Below, piece by piece: positions 33,756 through 41,372 of a stretch of DNA of 41,372 bases. Both the position numbers and the translations under genes were made by a program. The stretch is from Candidatus Omnitrophota bacterium (GTDB lineage: Bacteria > Omnitrophota > Gorgyraeia > Zapsychrales > Fredricksoniimonadaceae). Each line of letters starts with the position of its first letter. Positions within the stretch are counted from its first letter, which is position 1. The stretch is taken from NCBI GenBank assembly GCA_903944345.1, contig CAJARJ010000021.1, positions 69,528 to 110,899 of the forward strand. The letters run 5' to 3'. The notes beneath the pieces are model-generated. The model saw nothing but the letters and a program-made list of their open reading frames with translations. It made no database searches and had not been told where the DNA came from.

Positions 33756-34949
33756 TTACCCGATGGCGGTCAGGACAATACTGGTGCTTTGCGGCTGAGT
33801 GTCAGGCAATTCCTTGGTCTGACCCAGGGGCGCGATTTCCCCATAAGTATACATACCAAATACCGGAACAGTAAGTCCCAAAATTTCTTTTATGATATCA
33901 GTCTGGGTGGAGCGTTCGCGGCCGAAAAGCTTGCGCCGGGAGACGGATTCCATGACAAAAACAAGCTGGGGAGTGTGATTGTAAAGATGGTCGCGTAATT
34001 CGGTAGCCGCCAGCCGGACGGCGTTCCGGCAGGTTTTCTTATCGCCGATCATCAGGTGCACGCAGGAGCCAGCCGGGATTTCTCCCTGGCAGACCAGAGC
34101 CCCGTCCGCCAGTGCGTCAACCACATGGTGTGGGGCAAAAGTTTTGCCGTCAGAGGTGCGTACTCCGATAGGGTAAAGGTTGGTGAGCTCTTTGAGGCGC
34201 AGATGATTGACGCTGCCTGGATCGGAGAGGTCGTTCTTGAAATAATTCTGATAGATCGTGATGGCAGGCTGATGATCAATCGTCCGGATCAAATTGTTTT
34301 CGGCTTTGGTCACCATCCGCGGTTTGCCCAGAACTTTCCATCCATGGCGGGCGGCGATAGCGGCACGGGTTTCTCCTCCCCAGACAAGGCCGGCAAAGGA
34401 GTCGGTAAGAATTTTATCATTATAAATGATCGGGGCATCGCAGAGTTTTTGGTCGCACGGGATTCCGCCCGAGATGACAAAAGAATGCCCGAGGCCGTCC
34501 TGGAGTCCTAGGCTGATCTGGGAATTGTTTTTGGAACAGCTGTTGAGAAAAAAGAGAGATCCGTACCGCTGGTTGACGGACAGGTTGGATTCGGCGTAGT
34601 GCGCCACTCTGAAGGCGGTCTCACGCGGAGATGTCAGGCTGACCCGGTCGACAGCCGCCATACCGAAACGAATATCGCTGCTTGTCAGGCCGAGCAGGGC
34701 AACTCCTTTGGATTCAATGCGTTCATTGATGATAATGGCAGGAGTGACTGACCCGATCATGCGCACGGGATTAAGTATCCGGCGCAGCAGCTGCAAGCCT
34801 TCTGTCCGGGCGTAGGACGGGGTGATCAGAGCGATCACAAGATCAATGACGGGCTGATTCAGCTGGTGTTTCAGTGAAACAGCGGCTTCATTGAACGCCT
34901 GTTCCGGATTAAAGGCCTGGGAGAAACCGATACTTATATATGTAGGCAT
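33756..34949 (-). CDS. FIST-domain sensory protein
   Basis: 397 residues. The layout matches the FIST N plus FIST C pair: an N-terminal half with YISIGFSQAFNPEQAF, LVIALITPSY and a GSVTPAIIINE segment in which family members decide between small-molecule binding modes, and a C-terminal half ending in PVFGMYTYGEIAPLG, typical of FIST C (GxYTYGEIxP). FIST proteins are intracellular sensors, proposed to bind amino acids or similar small ligands, and are often encoded beside kinases or GGDEF proteins, as here. It is first in a three-gene - strand operon (FIST, kinase, REC-GGDEF) with gaps of 3 and 5 bases. No membrane segment is present. Confidence 0.87.
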   Translation of the reverse strand: MPTYISIGFSQAFNPEQAFNEAAVSLKHQLNQPVIDLVIALITPSYARTEGLQLLRRILNPVRMIGSVTPAIIINERIESKGVALLGLTSSDIRFGMAAVDRVSLTSPRETAFRVAHYAESNLSVNQRYGSLFFLNSCSKNNSQISLGLQDGLGHSFVISGGIPCDQKLCDAPIIYNDKILTDSFAGLVWGGETRAAIAARHGWKVLGKPRMVTKAENNLIRTIDHQPAITIYQNYFKNDLSDPGSVNHLRLKELTNLYPIGVRTSDGKTFAPHHVVDALADGALVCQGEIPAGSCVHLMIGDKKTCRNAVRLAATELRDHLYNHTPQLVFVMESVSRRKLFGRERSTQTDIIKEILGLTVPVFGMYTYGEIAPLGQTKELPDTQPQSTSIVLTAIG

Positions 34950-34958
34950 GTTGGTGTT

Positions 34959-34987
34959 ATTCTAGAAGCCGTGGCTTGATGCGTCAA
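34959..34987 (-). promoter_or_regulatory. Promoter of the FIST-kinase-regulator operon
   Basis: On the - strand, TTGACG (34987-34982) and TAGAAT (34964-34959) are separated by 17 bases. The start would lie only a few bases before the FIST start codon at 34949, so the leader is very short. Confidence 0.65.
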
Positions 34988-35016
34988 TAATTATAGAAAA
35001 AGAATGGCAGCTCTTT

Positions 35017-35045
35017 TTGTGCCCGGGGCCGGTTTGTGTTATTCT
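35017..35045 (+). promoter_or_regulatory. Possible promoter of the SNF2 helicase gene
   Basis: TTGTGC (35017-35022) and TATTCT (35040-35045), 17-base spacer. Match to consensus is modest. The -10 lies in the second copy of a 13-bp direct repeat whose first copy holds the -10 of the divergent FIST operon. Confidence 0.4.
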
Positions 35046-35076
35046 AGAGGATTACCAAATTTTCCCGGGAGAAGGC

Positions 35077-38000
35077 ATGGAATTAACGCACGATTCGGTC
35101 AGGAAGTTTTCAGGTTCGGCTTTGTTTGCGCGGGGCATGGATTATTACAAGGACGGCAGGGTTCTTTCTGTTAGCTGGATTCGGGGCGGGGTTACAGCCA
35201 GCGTCCAGGGATCGCACAAGCGACCTTACACTGTCAGCGCGGCTGTCGAGTACGGTCATCCGGTGCTCAGCTGCACGTGTTCTTCCCGCTGGGGAGGGAT
35301 TTGCCATCATGGAGTAGCCGTGCTTTTGTATCTTTGCGATCATGGCGGACTCGCTGAGGAAGGTGTGCCAAAGCTGCGGCGCAGCCTGCCTGTCACAGGA
35401 AAAACGGGGCGTGTCGGCAGTAAAGAGGACGGGTTGACAGAGTATCTTTCAAGCGCATGTGAACCGCCGCGGCTTCAGTTGCATTTTTCTTTTCGTGAGG
35501 AATCCTGGCAATCCGGACGCGCTTTATCTTTGGCTTTGGCGGTCGTCTTTCGCGGGGTTAGTCAGAAGATTGCCGGTATCACTTCGCTTCTTGATCCTTG
35601 CTGGAGAACGGCTTCGGCCGGGCTACCTGCCGGCGGCATCCTTTCCGGTGCCCAGAGGAGTTTGCTGGCCTTGCTGGAGCGGCTGTTGGGTAAAGGCAGT
35701 GCTGGGGGGGCGTCCGTTCGTCTGCGGTTGCCGACCGAGCATTTTGTCAGTTTACTGGAGATTGTCGGGCAAGGGAACGAGATTGATATTGTTGATGCTG
35801 TCACTGGCCAGACGCTTGTGGTTCGTTCAGAGCCTCTGCTTGGACTAAGGGTGATACTTCGTCGTCAGACCGCGGGAGCATTAACGGTGAGGGCTGTGTT
35901 AAGTGATTCTCTACAGCCTGCAGCCAGCGCACAGGTTGGGGATTTGCTCCCCGGGCATCCTTTGTGGATTATTGACCGGAAAGCCCTGTGTTGTCGCAGG
36001 CTTCATCCGCAGATTGACCGGCAGTTTCTGGAATATTTTCTTGAGCAGGAAAGAATGTTGCAAAAGAATGATGCGCTTTGTTTTGTGGGGGGGGTTTTGG
36101 CAGGTCTTAGATCTTTCGCCGAATTCGATGTGGATGATCCGCAGATGACCGATGTGCGCGTCGAAAGCCGTGCACCTTCGCTGCGTTACGAAGTTGATGT
36201 GTGCCGCAGCGGACTGGCTGTCAATCTGGTTTGCGAATACGCAGGCCTGGTTGCGGAGAAAGACAAGGATTTTGTTGAGGGGCGCGGAGTTCTTTTCCGG
36301 AGAGACCGGCAGGCAGAGCAGATCTCGGCACGGCAGCTGGTTCAGGATTTCGGGATGTTTTTTGATGAAAATACGGGCCGTTTTCATCTTTCGGGTGCAG
36401 AGGCGATCTTTGATTTTCTTTCTGTTCGCTCTGCAGAGCTTTCAGTCAGGGGTCAGGTGGTCTTTTCACCGGGGGTTCGGGAAATTTATCGAAGCGGAGA
36501 ACTTCTGCGGCCGCGAGTGATGGTCAAGGGGACAGGCATTGACTGGTTTTCTTATGATATTACGTTTCTCAATGGGGACGAGCGTGTGGATGTCCCCGCA
36601 GAAGTGGTACAGGAATGTTTACAGTCCGGGCGGCGTTTTCTTAGAACAAAGACGGGAAAATTTCTGGCTCTGGATCAGGATGCGCTTTTGCAGGTGGCGC
36701 AAGTTCTGGCCGGCCGTGTCCGCAATGGAGGGATGATGGCGGCTCATGTTCCGGGCGTGATGGAGGAGTTGTCTGCCGCCGGAGTTGCCTGTGACGCGGA
36801 TGAGCCTGCACGTCGGATTAGCGAGGCCTTCAAAGGAGAAACCGGCATTGAGAATGTCGCTTTGCCGGCAGGTCTTGAGGGCGTCTTGCGCCATTATCAG
36901 CAGCACGGTGTTAACTGGATTCTGTTCTTGAGGAAATTTCGTTTTGGAGGGATTTTGGCGGATGAGATGGGTCTGGGGAAAACCCTGCAGGCGTTGACGG
37001 CCATTCGTTGCGCCATGGTTGCAGGAGAAGCCTTGCCTTCTTTGATTGTTTGTCCGACAACCCTGGTCTGGAACTGGGAAGCCGAGGTGCGTAAATTCTT
37101 TCCGGATCTTGCTCCTCTGGTTATCAGCGGGCTGGATCGCCGGGAGAAGATTGCACGTATTGGGCCGGCTTCTATTGTAATTACTTCGTATGCGCTCTTG
37201 CGCAGGGATATTGATTATTACCAGAAGCAGGGATTCAATATGCTGATTCTGGACGAGGCTCAGAATATCAAGAACCGGCATACGATTAATGCGCGGGTTG
37301 TTCGTTGTTTGCAGGCGCAGCAGCGCCTGGCTCTTACGGGCACGCCGCTGGAGAACGGGATTGCGGATATCTGGTCGTTATATGATTTTCTGATGCCCGG
37401 CTTCCTCGGGGGTTACGAGCATTTTCGTACCGGTTTTGAAGTTCCGATTATGCAGGATCATGATCGTGAAAAGTTGCAGCTGTTGGCCCGGCGTATCAGT
37501 CCTTTTGTGCTGCGCAGAATGAAACAGGATGTGATCAGCGAGATTCCGGAGAAAATCGAACAAGTGTCTTTTTGTGAGCTGGAACCGGCCCAGGCTAGGG
37601 TTTATGCGGATATGGCTGATCGCGCGCGCAGTTCGGCTCTCGCCGCAGTCAAGCGGCGCGGATTTCGGCAAAGCCGGATGCTGATCCTGACGCTTATTTT
37701 ACGTTTACGCCAGATTTGCTGCCATCCGGAACTGGCGGGATTCAGGTTCGGGCACCGGACGGGTATTTCAGCCAAGACCGATCTTTTTCGGGAAACGCTC
37801 GGAGAGCTGCTTTCTTCGGGGCATCGGGTTCTGGTGTTCAGCCAGTTTGTCGGCATGCTGGCAATTCTTCGGGATTATCTGGAGAAAGAAAAAATTTCTT
37901 TTGAGTATATGGATGGGAAAAGCCGCAATCGTGGTGAACGAGTGCGCCGTTTCAACGAGGACAAGTCGTTGCAGGTTTTTTTATTGAGCCTCAAGGTTGG

Positions 38001-38280
38001 AGGGCTCGGCCTGAATTTGACGTCGGCGGATACGGTTATCTTGTATGAACCCTGGTGGAATCCGGCAGTGGAACAGCAGGCTATTGATCGGGTGCACCGG
38101 ATTGGCCAGAAGAATTCGGTGTTGGCCTATCGCCTGATCGCGCGGGGAACTATTGAGGAAAAGATTATGGAACTGCAGCAAAGAAAAAAATCCTTGCTGG
38201 GTTCGCTGGTGTTGGCGGATGAGGGTGTAGCCAAGAAGATGGATTGGGAGGACATTCGGTTCCTCCTGGATATAAAATAA
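35077..38280 (+). CDS. SWIM zinc-finger SNF2-family helicase
   Basis: 1067 residues from ATG 35077, which has GGGAGAAGG upstream. A SWIM zinc finger lies at 66-78 (Cys66, Cys68, Cys76, His78 in CTCSSRWGGICHHG). A long middle region resembles the bacterial SNF2 accessory region, and from about 600 the two-lobed SNF2 ATPase follows: Walker A ADEMGLGKTLQAL, Walker B LILDEAQNIKN, TGTPLENGIADIWSLYDFLMPG, then the C-lobe with VLVFSQFVGMLAIL, LSLKVGGLGLNLTSAD and VHRIGQ. Such proteins are DNA translocases of the RapA/HepA-like superfamily; the exact substrate in bacteria is not settled. No partner nuclease is adjacent, so a defence role is not indicated. Confidence 0.92.
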   Translation: MELTHDSVRKFSGSALFARGMDYYKDGRVLSVSWIRGGVTASVQGSHKRPYTVSAAVEYGHPVLSCTCSSRWGGICHHGVAVLLYLCDHGGLAEEGVPKLRRSLPVTGKTGRVGSKEDGLTEYLSSACEPPRLQLHFSFREESWQSGRALSLALAVVFRGVSQKIAGITSLLDPCWRTASAGLPAGGILSGAQRSLLALLERLLGKGSAGGASVRLRLPTEHFVSLLEIVGQGNEIDIVDAVTGQTLVVRSEPLLGLRVILRRQTAGALTVRAVLSDSLQPAASAQVGDLLPGHPLWIIDRKALCCRRLHPQIDRQFLEYFLEQERMLQKNDALCFVGGVLAGLRSFAEFDVDDPQMTDVRVESRAPSLRYEVDVCRSGLAVNLVCEYAGLVAEKDKDFVEGRGVLFRRDRQAEQISARQLVQDFGMFFDENTGRFHLSGAEAIFDFLSVRSAELSVRGQVVFSPGVREIYRSGELLRPRVMVKGTGIDWFSYDITFLNGDERVDVPAEVVQECLQSGRRFLRTKTGKFLALDQDALLQVAQVLAGRVRNGGMMAAHVPGVMEELSAAGVACDADEPARRISEAFKGETGIENVALPAGLEGVLRHYQQHGVNWILFLRKFRFGGILADEMGLGKTLQALTAIRCAMVAGEALPSLIVCPTTLVWNWEAEVRKFFPDLAPLVISGLDRREKIARIGPASIVITSYALLRRDIDYYQKQGFNMLILDEAQNIKNRHTINARVVRCLQAQQRLALTGTPLENGIADIWSLYDFLMPGFLGGYEHFRTGFEVPIMQDHDREKLQLLARRISPFVLRRMKQDVISEIPEKIEQVSFCELEPAQARVYADMADRARSSALAAVKRRGFRQSRMLILTLILRLRQICCHPELAGFRFGHRTGISAKTDLFRETLGELLSSGHRVLVFSQFVGMLAILRDYLEKEKISFEYMDGKSRNRGERVRRFNEDKSLQVFLLSLKVGGLGLNLTSADTVILYEPWWNPAVEQQAIDRVHRIGQKNSVLAYRLIARGTIEEKIMELQQRKKSLLGSLVLADEGVAKKMDWEDIRFLLDIK

Positions 38281-38331
38281 TGCAAGTTGAAAAGTGTTGG
38301 ACGGTAACGGGATATAATCAGAGAGGGTGTT

Positions 38332-38652
38332 ATGGCAACAATTGAAGATTTTAAAAAAATTGAATTAAAGGTCGCCTGCATCAAGGAAGCGGCGTTTCAT
38401 CCGAATGCAGACAAATTGTTGGTCCTGAAAGTAGATGTTGGCGGAGAAGAGCGTCAGATTGTTGCCGGAATCCGCCGGGCCTACGATCCCGCCGAATTGC
38501 CAGGCAAAAAAATTGTGATTGTGGCCAATCTGGAGCCTGCGGTCATTCGTGGCGTCGAATCGCAGGGGATGTTGCTGGCGGCGTCAAACGAGAACGGGTT
38601 GTCCTTGCTGGTTCCCGAAAAGGACATTCTTTCCGGCAGCCAGGTTCGTTAA
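38332..38652 (+). CDS. Stand-alone tRNA-binding OB-fold protein (MetRS beta / Trbp111-like)
   Basis: 106 residues, a single OB fold. IEDFKKIELKVACIKEAAFHPNADKLLVLKVDVG, then RQIVAGI and a C-terminal LLAASNENGLSLLVPEKDILSGSQV are the hallmarks of the methionyl-tRNA synthetase C-terminal domain that also exists as free Trbp111/CsaA-like proteins. It would bind tRNA as a dimer and could assist a MetRS encoded elsewhere. A TATAAT lies at 38313-38318, but its best -35 is 20 bases away, so the promoter is doubtful. The next gene starts 1 base after its stop. Confidence 0.88.
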   Translation: MATIEDFKKIELKVACIKEAAFHPNADKLLVLKVDVGGEERQIVAGIRRAYDPAELPGKKIVIVANLEPAVIRGVESQGMLLAASNENGLSLLVPEKDILSGSQVR

Positions 38653-38653
38653 A

Positions 38654-40066
38654 ATGTTTACGGATATTGCGGGGATGCTTTCGGCGGTGCCGACATTCAT
38701 TCCTCCGGGCTATTGCCTTTCTTGCCGGGGGTGTTGTGTTTTTGCTCACTCGGGAGGGGACTGGTCTCCCCGATTGACTGAGGATGATGTCAGGATGATC
38801 GCCGGGCAACACTCCGGGGGGGAGTGGCGTGATGGGGAGATGCGGCTAGTTTTGGTTCCTTCACCTGAAGGCCGGGCATGTTGTTTTCTGGACCAAACGC
38901 AACACACGTGCCGCATTTATCCGTCTCGTCCGCTGGAATGCCGCATTTATCCGCTTTTGCTGTCCTCCGAGGCGGAGGGCATCCGCCTTTATGTGCATGA
39001 AGCTTGTCCTTATGTTCGAACCCAGCAAGGCACTGCGTCCTGGCGGAGCTATCTGGCCAGGGCAAAAGCGTTTTTCAGTCGTCCGGATGTTCGTCGCATG
39101 CTGGCGGCACAGCGTCCTGTCCTGGCAGATTATTCGAAGGCGGCCTGTGAGCTGGAATTTGTTTGTGATGTCCGTACGGTGTTTCCGGATGATCTTTTGT
39201 CTTGCCAGTCGCTGTTGCAGGAACGGGCAGACAGAGAGCCCGATCCTTCCTTGATGTTGTCTGCATGGTCTTTTGCTGCCCTTTTTATGTGGCAGGATCA
39301 TTTTGATTTAATTTTTCACCAGGATAAGGGCGCATTATGGGTGGAAGCCAGGCAGCCGGTGGGGAGTTTTTGTTATTTTGCATCTTCAACGGGAGGGTTT
39401 TTGCGATTGCCGGATTCCTGCGGGCGGATGGAAAACGTGTCTGCTTCTGATTTGTCCGGGGTTGATTTGTTGCGCTGGCAGGTGGAACCAAGGGGGCATG
39501 AGTATGTCTATCGCAGGGAGGATATTGTTCATTTGCGCGGCAATGCGTTCAAGTCACAGCGGCATGAGCTAAACAGGGCGTTGAGGGCATTCCCTTTGCG
39601 TTGGCGGGACTACCAGCCAGGCGACCGGCAAGCCTCTCTTGTTTTACTGGAGCGTTGGCTTGACAGAAAGAAAAAGAAGATACAGGATGATATGTCACTT
39701 TTTATGCTGGAGGACGCTAGGGATGCACATGCTGTTTTGTGGGATTACTGTCGGCCTTTGGCTCTGGAAGGGCGCGTGGCGGAAGATGCTTCCGGCAGAC
39801 TGGTCGGGTATACGTTCGGAGTGCGCCTTAATGCGGCCGTTTTTTGTGTGTTGGTCGAGGTAGCTGATCCGGATTATCCCGGGCTTTCCGCGTGGATGTT
39901 TCATTCTTTGGCTGCTGATCCTGCGGTAGAAGGCTTCGAGTTTCTTAATGTGATGGATGATGCCCGTCAGGCTTCCCTGGCGGCACATAAAATGTCCTGG
40001 AATCCGGTACGCGTGTTGCCGGTGTGCGCACTGAGGAAGAAGGAAGGCTATGTTCAAGCTTGCTAA
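38654..40066 (+). CDS. Fusion of YkgJ-like CxxCxxCC domain and DUF2156-like acyltransferase domain
   Basis: 470 residues from ATG 38654. Residues 20-150 have CLSCRGCC (Cys21, 24, 27, 28) with later Cys in ACCFLDQTQHTCRIYPSRPLEC, the pattern of the YkgJ family of probable zinc or iron-chelating proteins. The last 200 residues resemble DUF2156, the GNAT-like aminoacyl-transferase fold of phosphatidylglycerol lysyltransferase C-terminal domains: EYVYRREDIVHLRGNAFKSQRHELNRAL, a WL-rich helix, GRLVGYTFGVRLN and FEFLNVMDDA. No membrane segments are seen, so it is not a full MprF. Joining the two is unusual. The gene overlaps the exonuclease gene by 17 bases. Substrate unknown. Confidence 0.78.
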   Translation: MFTDIAGMLSAVPTFIPPGYCLSCRGCCVFAHSGGDWSPRLTEDDVRMIAGQHSGGEWRDGEMRLVLVPSPEGRACCFLDQTQHTCRIYPSRPLECRIYPLLLSSEAEGIRLYVHEACPYVRTQQGTASWRSYLARAKAFFSRPDVRRMLAAQRPVLADYSKAACELEFVCDVRTVFPDDLLSCQSLLQERADREPDPSLMLSAWSFAALFMWQDHFDLIFHQDKGALWVEARQPVGSFCYFASSTGGFLRLPDSCGRMENVSASDLSGVDLLRWQVEPRGHEYVYRREDIVHLRGNAFKSQRHELNRALRAFPLRWRDYQPGDRQASLVLLERWLDRKKKKIQDDMSLFMLEDARDAHAVLWDYCRPLALEGRVAEDASGRLVGYTFGVRLNAAVFCVLVEVADPDYPGLSAWMFHSLAADPAVEGFEFLNVMDDARQASLAAHKMSWNPVRVLPVCALRKKEGYVQAC

Positions 40067-40667
40067 CGCGGAGTTTGTTTTGTTTGACGTCGAAACAACA
40101 GGGTTGTCGCCCGTTGATGGGGACCGCATTATTGAACTTGCGGCCCTGAAGATCCGTAATGGAAAAATTCTCGACCGGCTGGTCAGTTTTGTTGATCCGG
40201 GGCGAGCTTTGTCTGCGCAGGAAGTTCACGGAATAACCGAAAGCATGCTGGTCGGGGCGCCGACTTCGGCCGAGTTTCTGCCGCGGATGATCGATTTTGT
40301 AGCGGGCGGGGTGCTGGTGGCGCATAATGCCTCCTTCGATATAAAGTTTTTATCTTACGAATTGTCTCTAGCCGGACGCCGTTTGCGCGAAGAAACGCCG
40401 GTTCTGGATACCATCAAGATGGCCAGGCTGTTTTTGCCGCATTTGACCAGTTATCGTCTGGGCTATATTGCATGTTCTCTGGGGATTTCAGCGGGAACCG
40501 CTCACCGGGCCTTGGCGGATGCCGAAACACTGGCGGGATTGATGAACTGTTTTCTGGCGATGGCTCCGGAGCACAACATTACTTCTCTTACCGGTATGGT
40601 CGAGCGTTTTAGTGTAGAGAAACCGGTTTTTCGGACCGCAGTCAGGGAACAGGAGTCCTTGTTCTAG
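40050..40667 (+). CDS. DEDDh 3'-5' exonuclease (DnaQ/PolC epsilon-like)
   Basis: 205 residues with all catalytic residues of the DEDDh family: Asp13 and Glu15 (FVLFDVETTGLSP), Asp97 (AHNASFDIKFL), His152 and Asp157 (TAHRALADAETLAG). The length and the ALSAQEVHGIT segment match the proofreading exonucleases found as PolC/DnaQ-type domains and as stand-alone proteins. It removes nucleotides 3' to 5' from DNA, or possibly RNA. It starts inside the end of the preceding gene (ATG 40050). Whether it is the replicative epsilon subunit or an accessory exonuclease cannot be told from sequence alone. Confidence 0.9.
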   Translation: MFKLANAEFVLFDVETTGLSPVDGDRIIELAALKIRNGKILDRLVSFVDPGRALSAQEVHGITESMLVGAPTSAEFLPRMIDFVAGGVLVAHNASFDIKFLSYELSLAGRRLREETPVLDTIKMARLFLPHLTSYRLGYIACSLGISAGTAHRALADAETLAGLMNCFLAMAPEHNITSLTGMVERFSVEKPVFRTAVREQESLF

Positions 40668-40688
40668 CTTCGTTTTGCGGATGAGCGC

Positions 40689-40717
40689 TTGCTATTCTTG
40701 GAGGCTGCGAATATAAT
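40689..40717 (+). promoter_or_regulatory. Putative promoter for the terminal coiled-coil gene
   Basis: TTGCTA (40689-40694) and TATAAT (40712-40717), 17-base spacer. The -10 overlaps the ATG at 40716 and ends 7 bases before the ATG at 40725, so RNA from it would start close to the second ATG and be nearly leaderless. Confidence 0.6.
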
Positions 40718-41372
40718 GGATGTCATGATTATTAAGAAAAATTGTTTTTTACTGGTTTGGGGGACACTCTTTCTGGCCGTTGTCTCAGCCAATGCGGTTG
40801 AACCTATTCCCGACGGTATGGCCAGGATAAACGGACAAATGGTTCCGGTTAATGCCGATTCTCGCCCGGTTTGGAGAGCTTCGCTGGATAAAATTCAGCA
40901 GAGCGCTTCATCCCTGCTGCAGGTTAACAGACAGTTGGCCGATGAGCATCTTGCTTTGTCCCGTTCCATAGCAGCGGTCCAGGCATCTATTGTTGCCCGG
41001 GCACAGAGGATGCAGGAAGGGAAAAACGAGCTGCAAAAGCGCAAAATCATGTTAAAAGAGGCTGTTACGGATACGGCTGCCCAGGCGGATATCCGTCTGG
41101 CAGAAAAGCGTTTGGAACAAAAGAAGAAAGAGCTGGCGGCGTTAACGGAGCAGGTCAAAGGATCGGATCAAAGAACGGCAACCTTGCGGCTGCGTTTTCA
41201 GGAGCTCGAACTGGAACGAAAGTCGCGCCTGGAGTATGGACAGCAGCGCCGCGAGGTTTTTATTGCCGAACTGCGCACGCAGATTGAGGAGTTGCGCCGG
41301 GCGGTTGCGGCCTTGAGCGAGCATGAACGGCAAGTGCGCGCGGAGATAGACTCGTTCAAGCCTGCGGAAATA
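40716..41372 (+). CDS. Exported coiled-coil protein, N-terminal part
   Basis: The frame is open to the end of the window (219 codons, no stop), so the gene is cut. The N-terminus has basic residues, a hydrophobic core (CFLLVWGTLFLAVVSANA) and a likely signal-peptidase site near ANA-V. After a short segment (EPIPDGMARINGQMVPV) the sequence becomes a long Glu/Gln/Lys/Arg-rich coiled coil (LAEKRLEQKKKELAALTEQV, RRAVAALSEHERQVRAEID). ATG 40716 has GGAGG 11 bases upstream and is chosen; ATG 40725 in the same frame would be nearly leaderless from the promoter at 40689-40717. No family is recognised; a periplasmic structural or murein-associated role is possible. Confidence 0.7.
   Translation, partial: MDVMIIKKNCFLLVWGTLFLAVVSANAVEPIPDGMARINGQMVPVNADSRPVWRASLDKIQQSASSLLQVNRQLADEHLALSRSIAAVQASIVARAQRMQEGKNELQKRKIMLKEAVTDTAAQADIRLAEKRLEQKKKELAALTEQVKGSDQRTATLRLRFQELELERKSRLEYGQQRREVFIAELRTQIEELRRAVAALSEHERQVRAEIDSFKPAEI

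Noticed and set aside
35077-38280. SNF2 helicase as part of a phage-defence island
   Set aside because: No nuclease, methylase or other defence partner is adjacent; SWIM-SNF2 proteins are common chromosomal genes.
38287-38318. Promoter for the tRNA-binding protein gene
   Set aside because: TATAAT is perfect, but the nearest -35-like hexamer (TTGAAA) is 20 bases away.

Overview
The window reads as chromosome of a deep-branching Gram-negative bacterium, most likely Candidatus Omnitrophota. That placement rests on three things: secreted proteins that begin DE(M/L)VLTTYYPAPNGQY, an N-terminus I associate from memory with Omnitrophota genomes; a type III glutamine synthetase next to Na+-NQR genes; and an Lnt/lipoprotein system that implies an outer membrane. 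No rRNA is present, so the assignment is an inference. Coding density is high and almost everything is on the + strand. There is no IS element, integrase or CRISPR array, and no gene-free stretch longer than about 210 bases.

Layout. (1) 1-1737: the end of a Na+-NQR operon (nqrF, nqrM) that runs by overlap into a GAF-GAF-ANTAR RNA-binding antiterminator. (2) 1771-4088: a consensus promoter, an ANTAR-type double hairpin overlapping a strong intrinsic terminator, then type III glutamine synthetase glnN. This looks like a complete signal-responsive attenuator with its likely regulator encoded next door. (3) 4133-12051: nadE, then gltB and gltD. (4) 12048-15248: a TPR lipoprotein, apolipoprotein N-acyltransferase lnt and a Gln/Ala-rich secreted coiled-coil protein, all joined to gltD by short overlaps or close spacing. 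(5) 15327-21283: four paralogous secreted repeat proteins of the YYPAPNGQY family plus a polytopic membrane protein resembling a GT-C glycosyltransferase. The repeat proteins have an identical N-terminal tag, a beta-repeat stalk with DNA-level tandem repeats, and different C-terminal tips. (6) 21306-28843: carA-carB-purF and pyrG, the latter with its own promoter and a possible leader attenuator. (7) tRNA-Leu(GAG), rpe, and a prepilin-like cysteine-rich protein. (8) On the - strand, 31264-34949: a FIST sensor protein, a GAF histidine kinase and a REC-GGDEF regulator in one operon. (9) 35077-41372: a SWIM-SNF2 helicase, a stand-alone tRNA-binding OB-fold protein, a YkgJ-like/DUF2156-like fusion, a DEDDh exonuclease and the start of an exported coiled-coil protein.

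How it fits together. Glutamine is the common thread of the first 29 kb. Glutamine synthetase makes it, and glutamine-dependent NadE, GltB, CarA, PurF and PyrG all spend it. The ANTAR protein and the glnN leader give a concrete way to gate glutamine synthesis at the RNA level. The second theme is the cell surface: lipoprotein maturation, a coiled-coil secreted protein, four modular repeat proteins, a possible glycosyltransferase, and a pilin-like Cys-rich protein.

The strongest lead is the ANTAR/terminator switch upstream of glnN. The most novel is the modular YYPAPNGQY surface-protein cluster.
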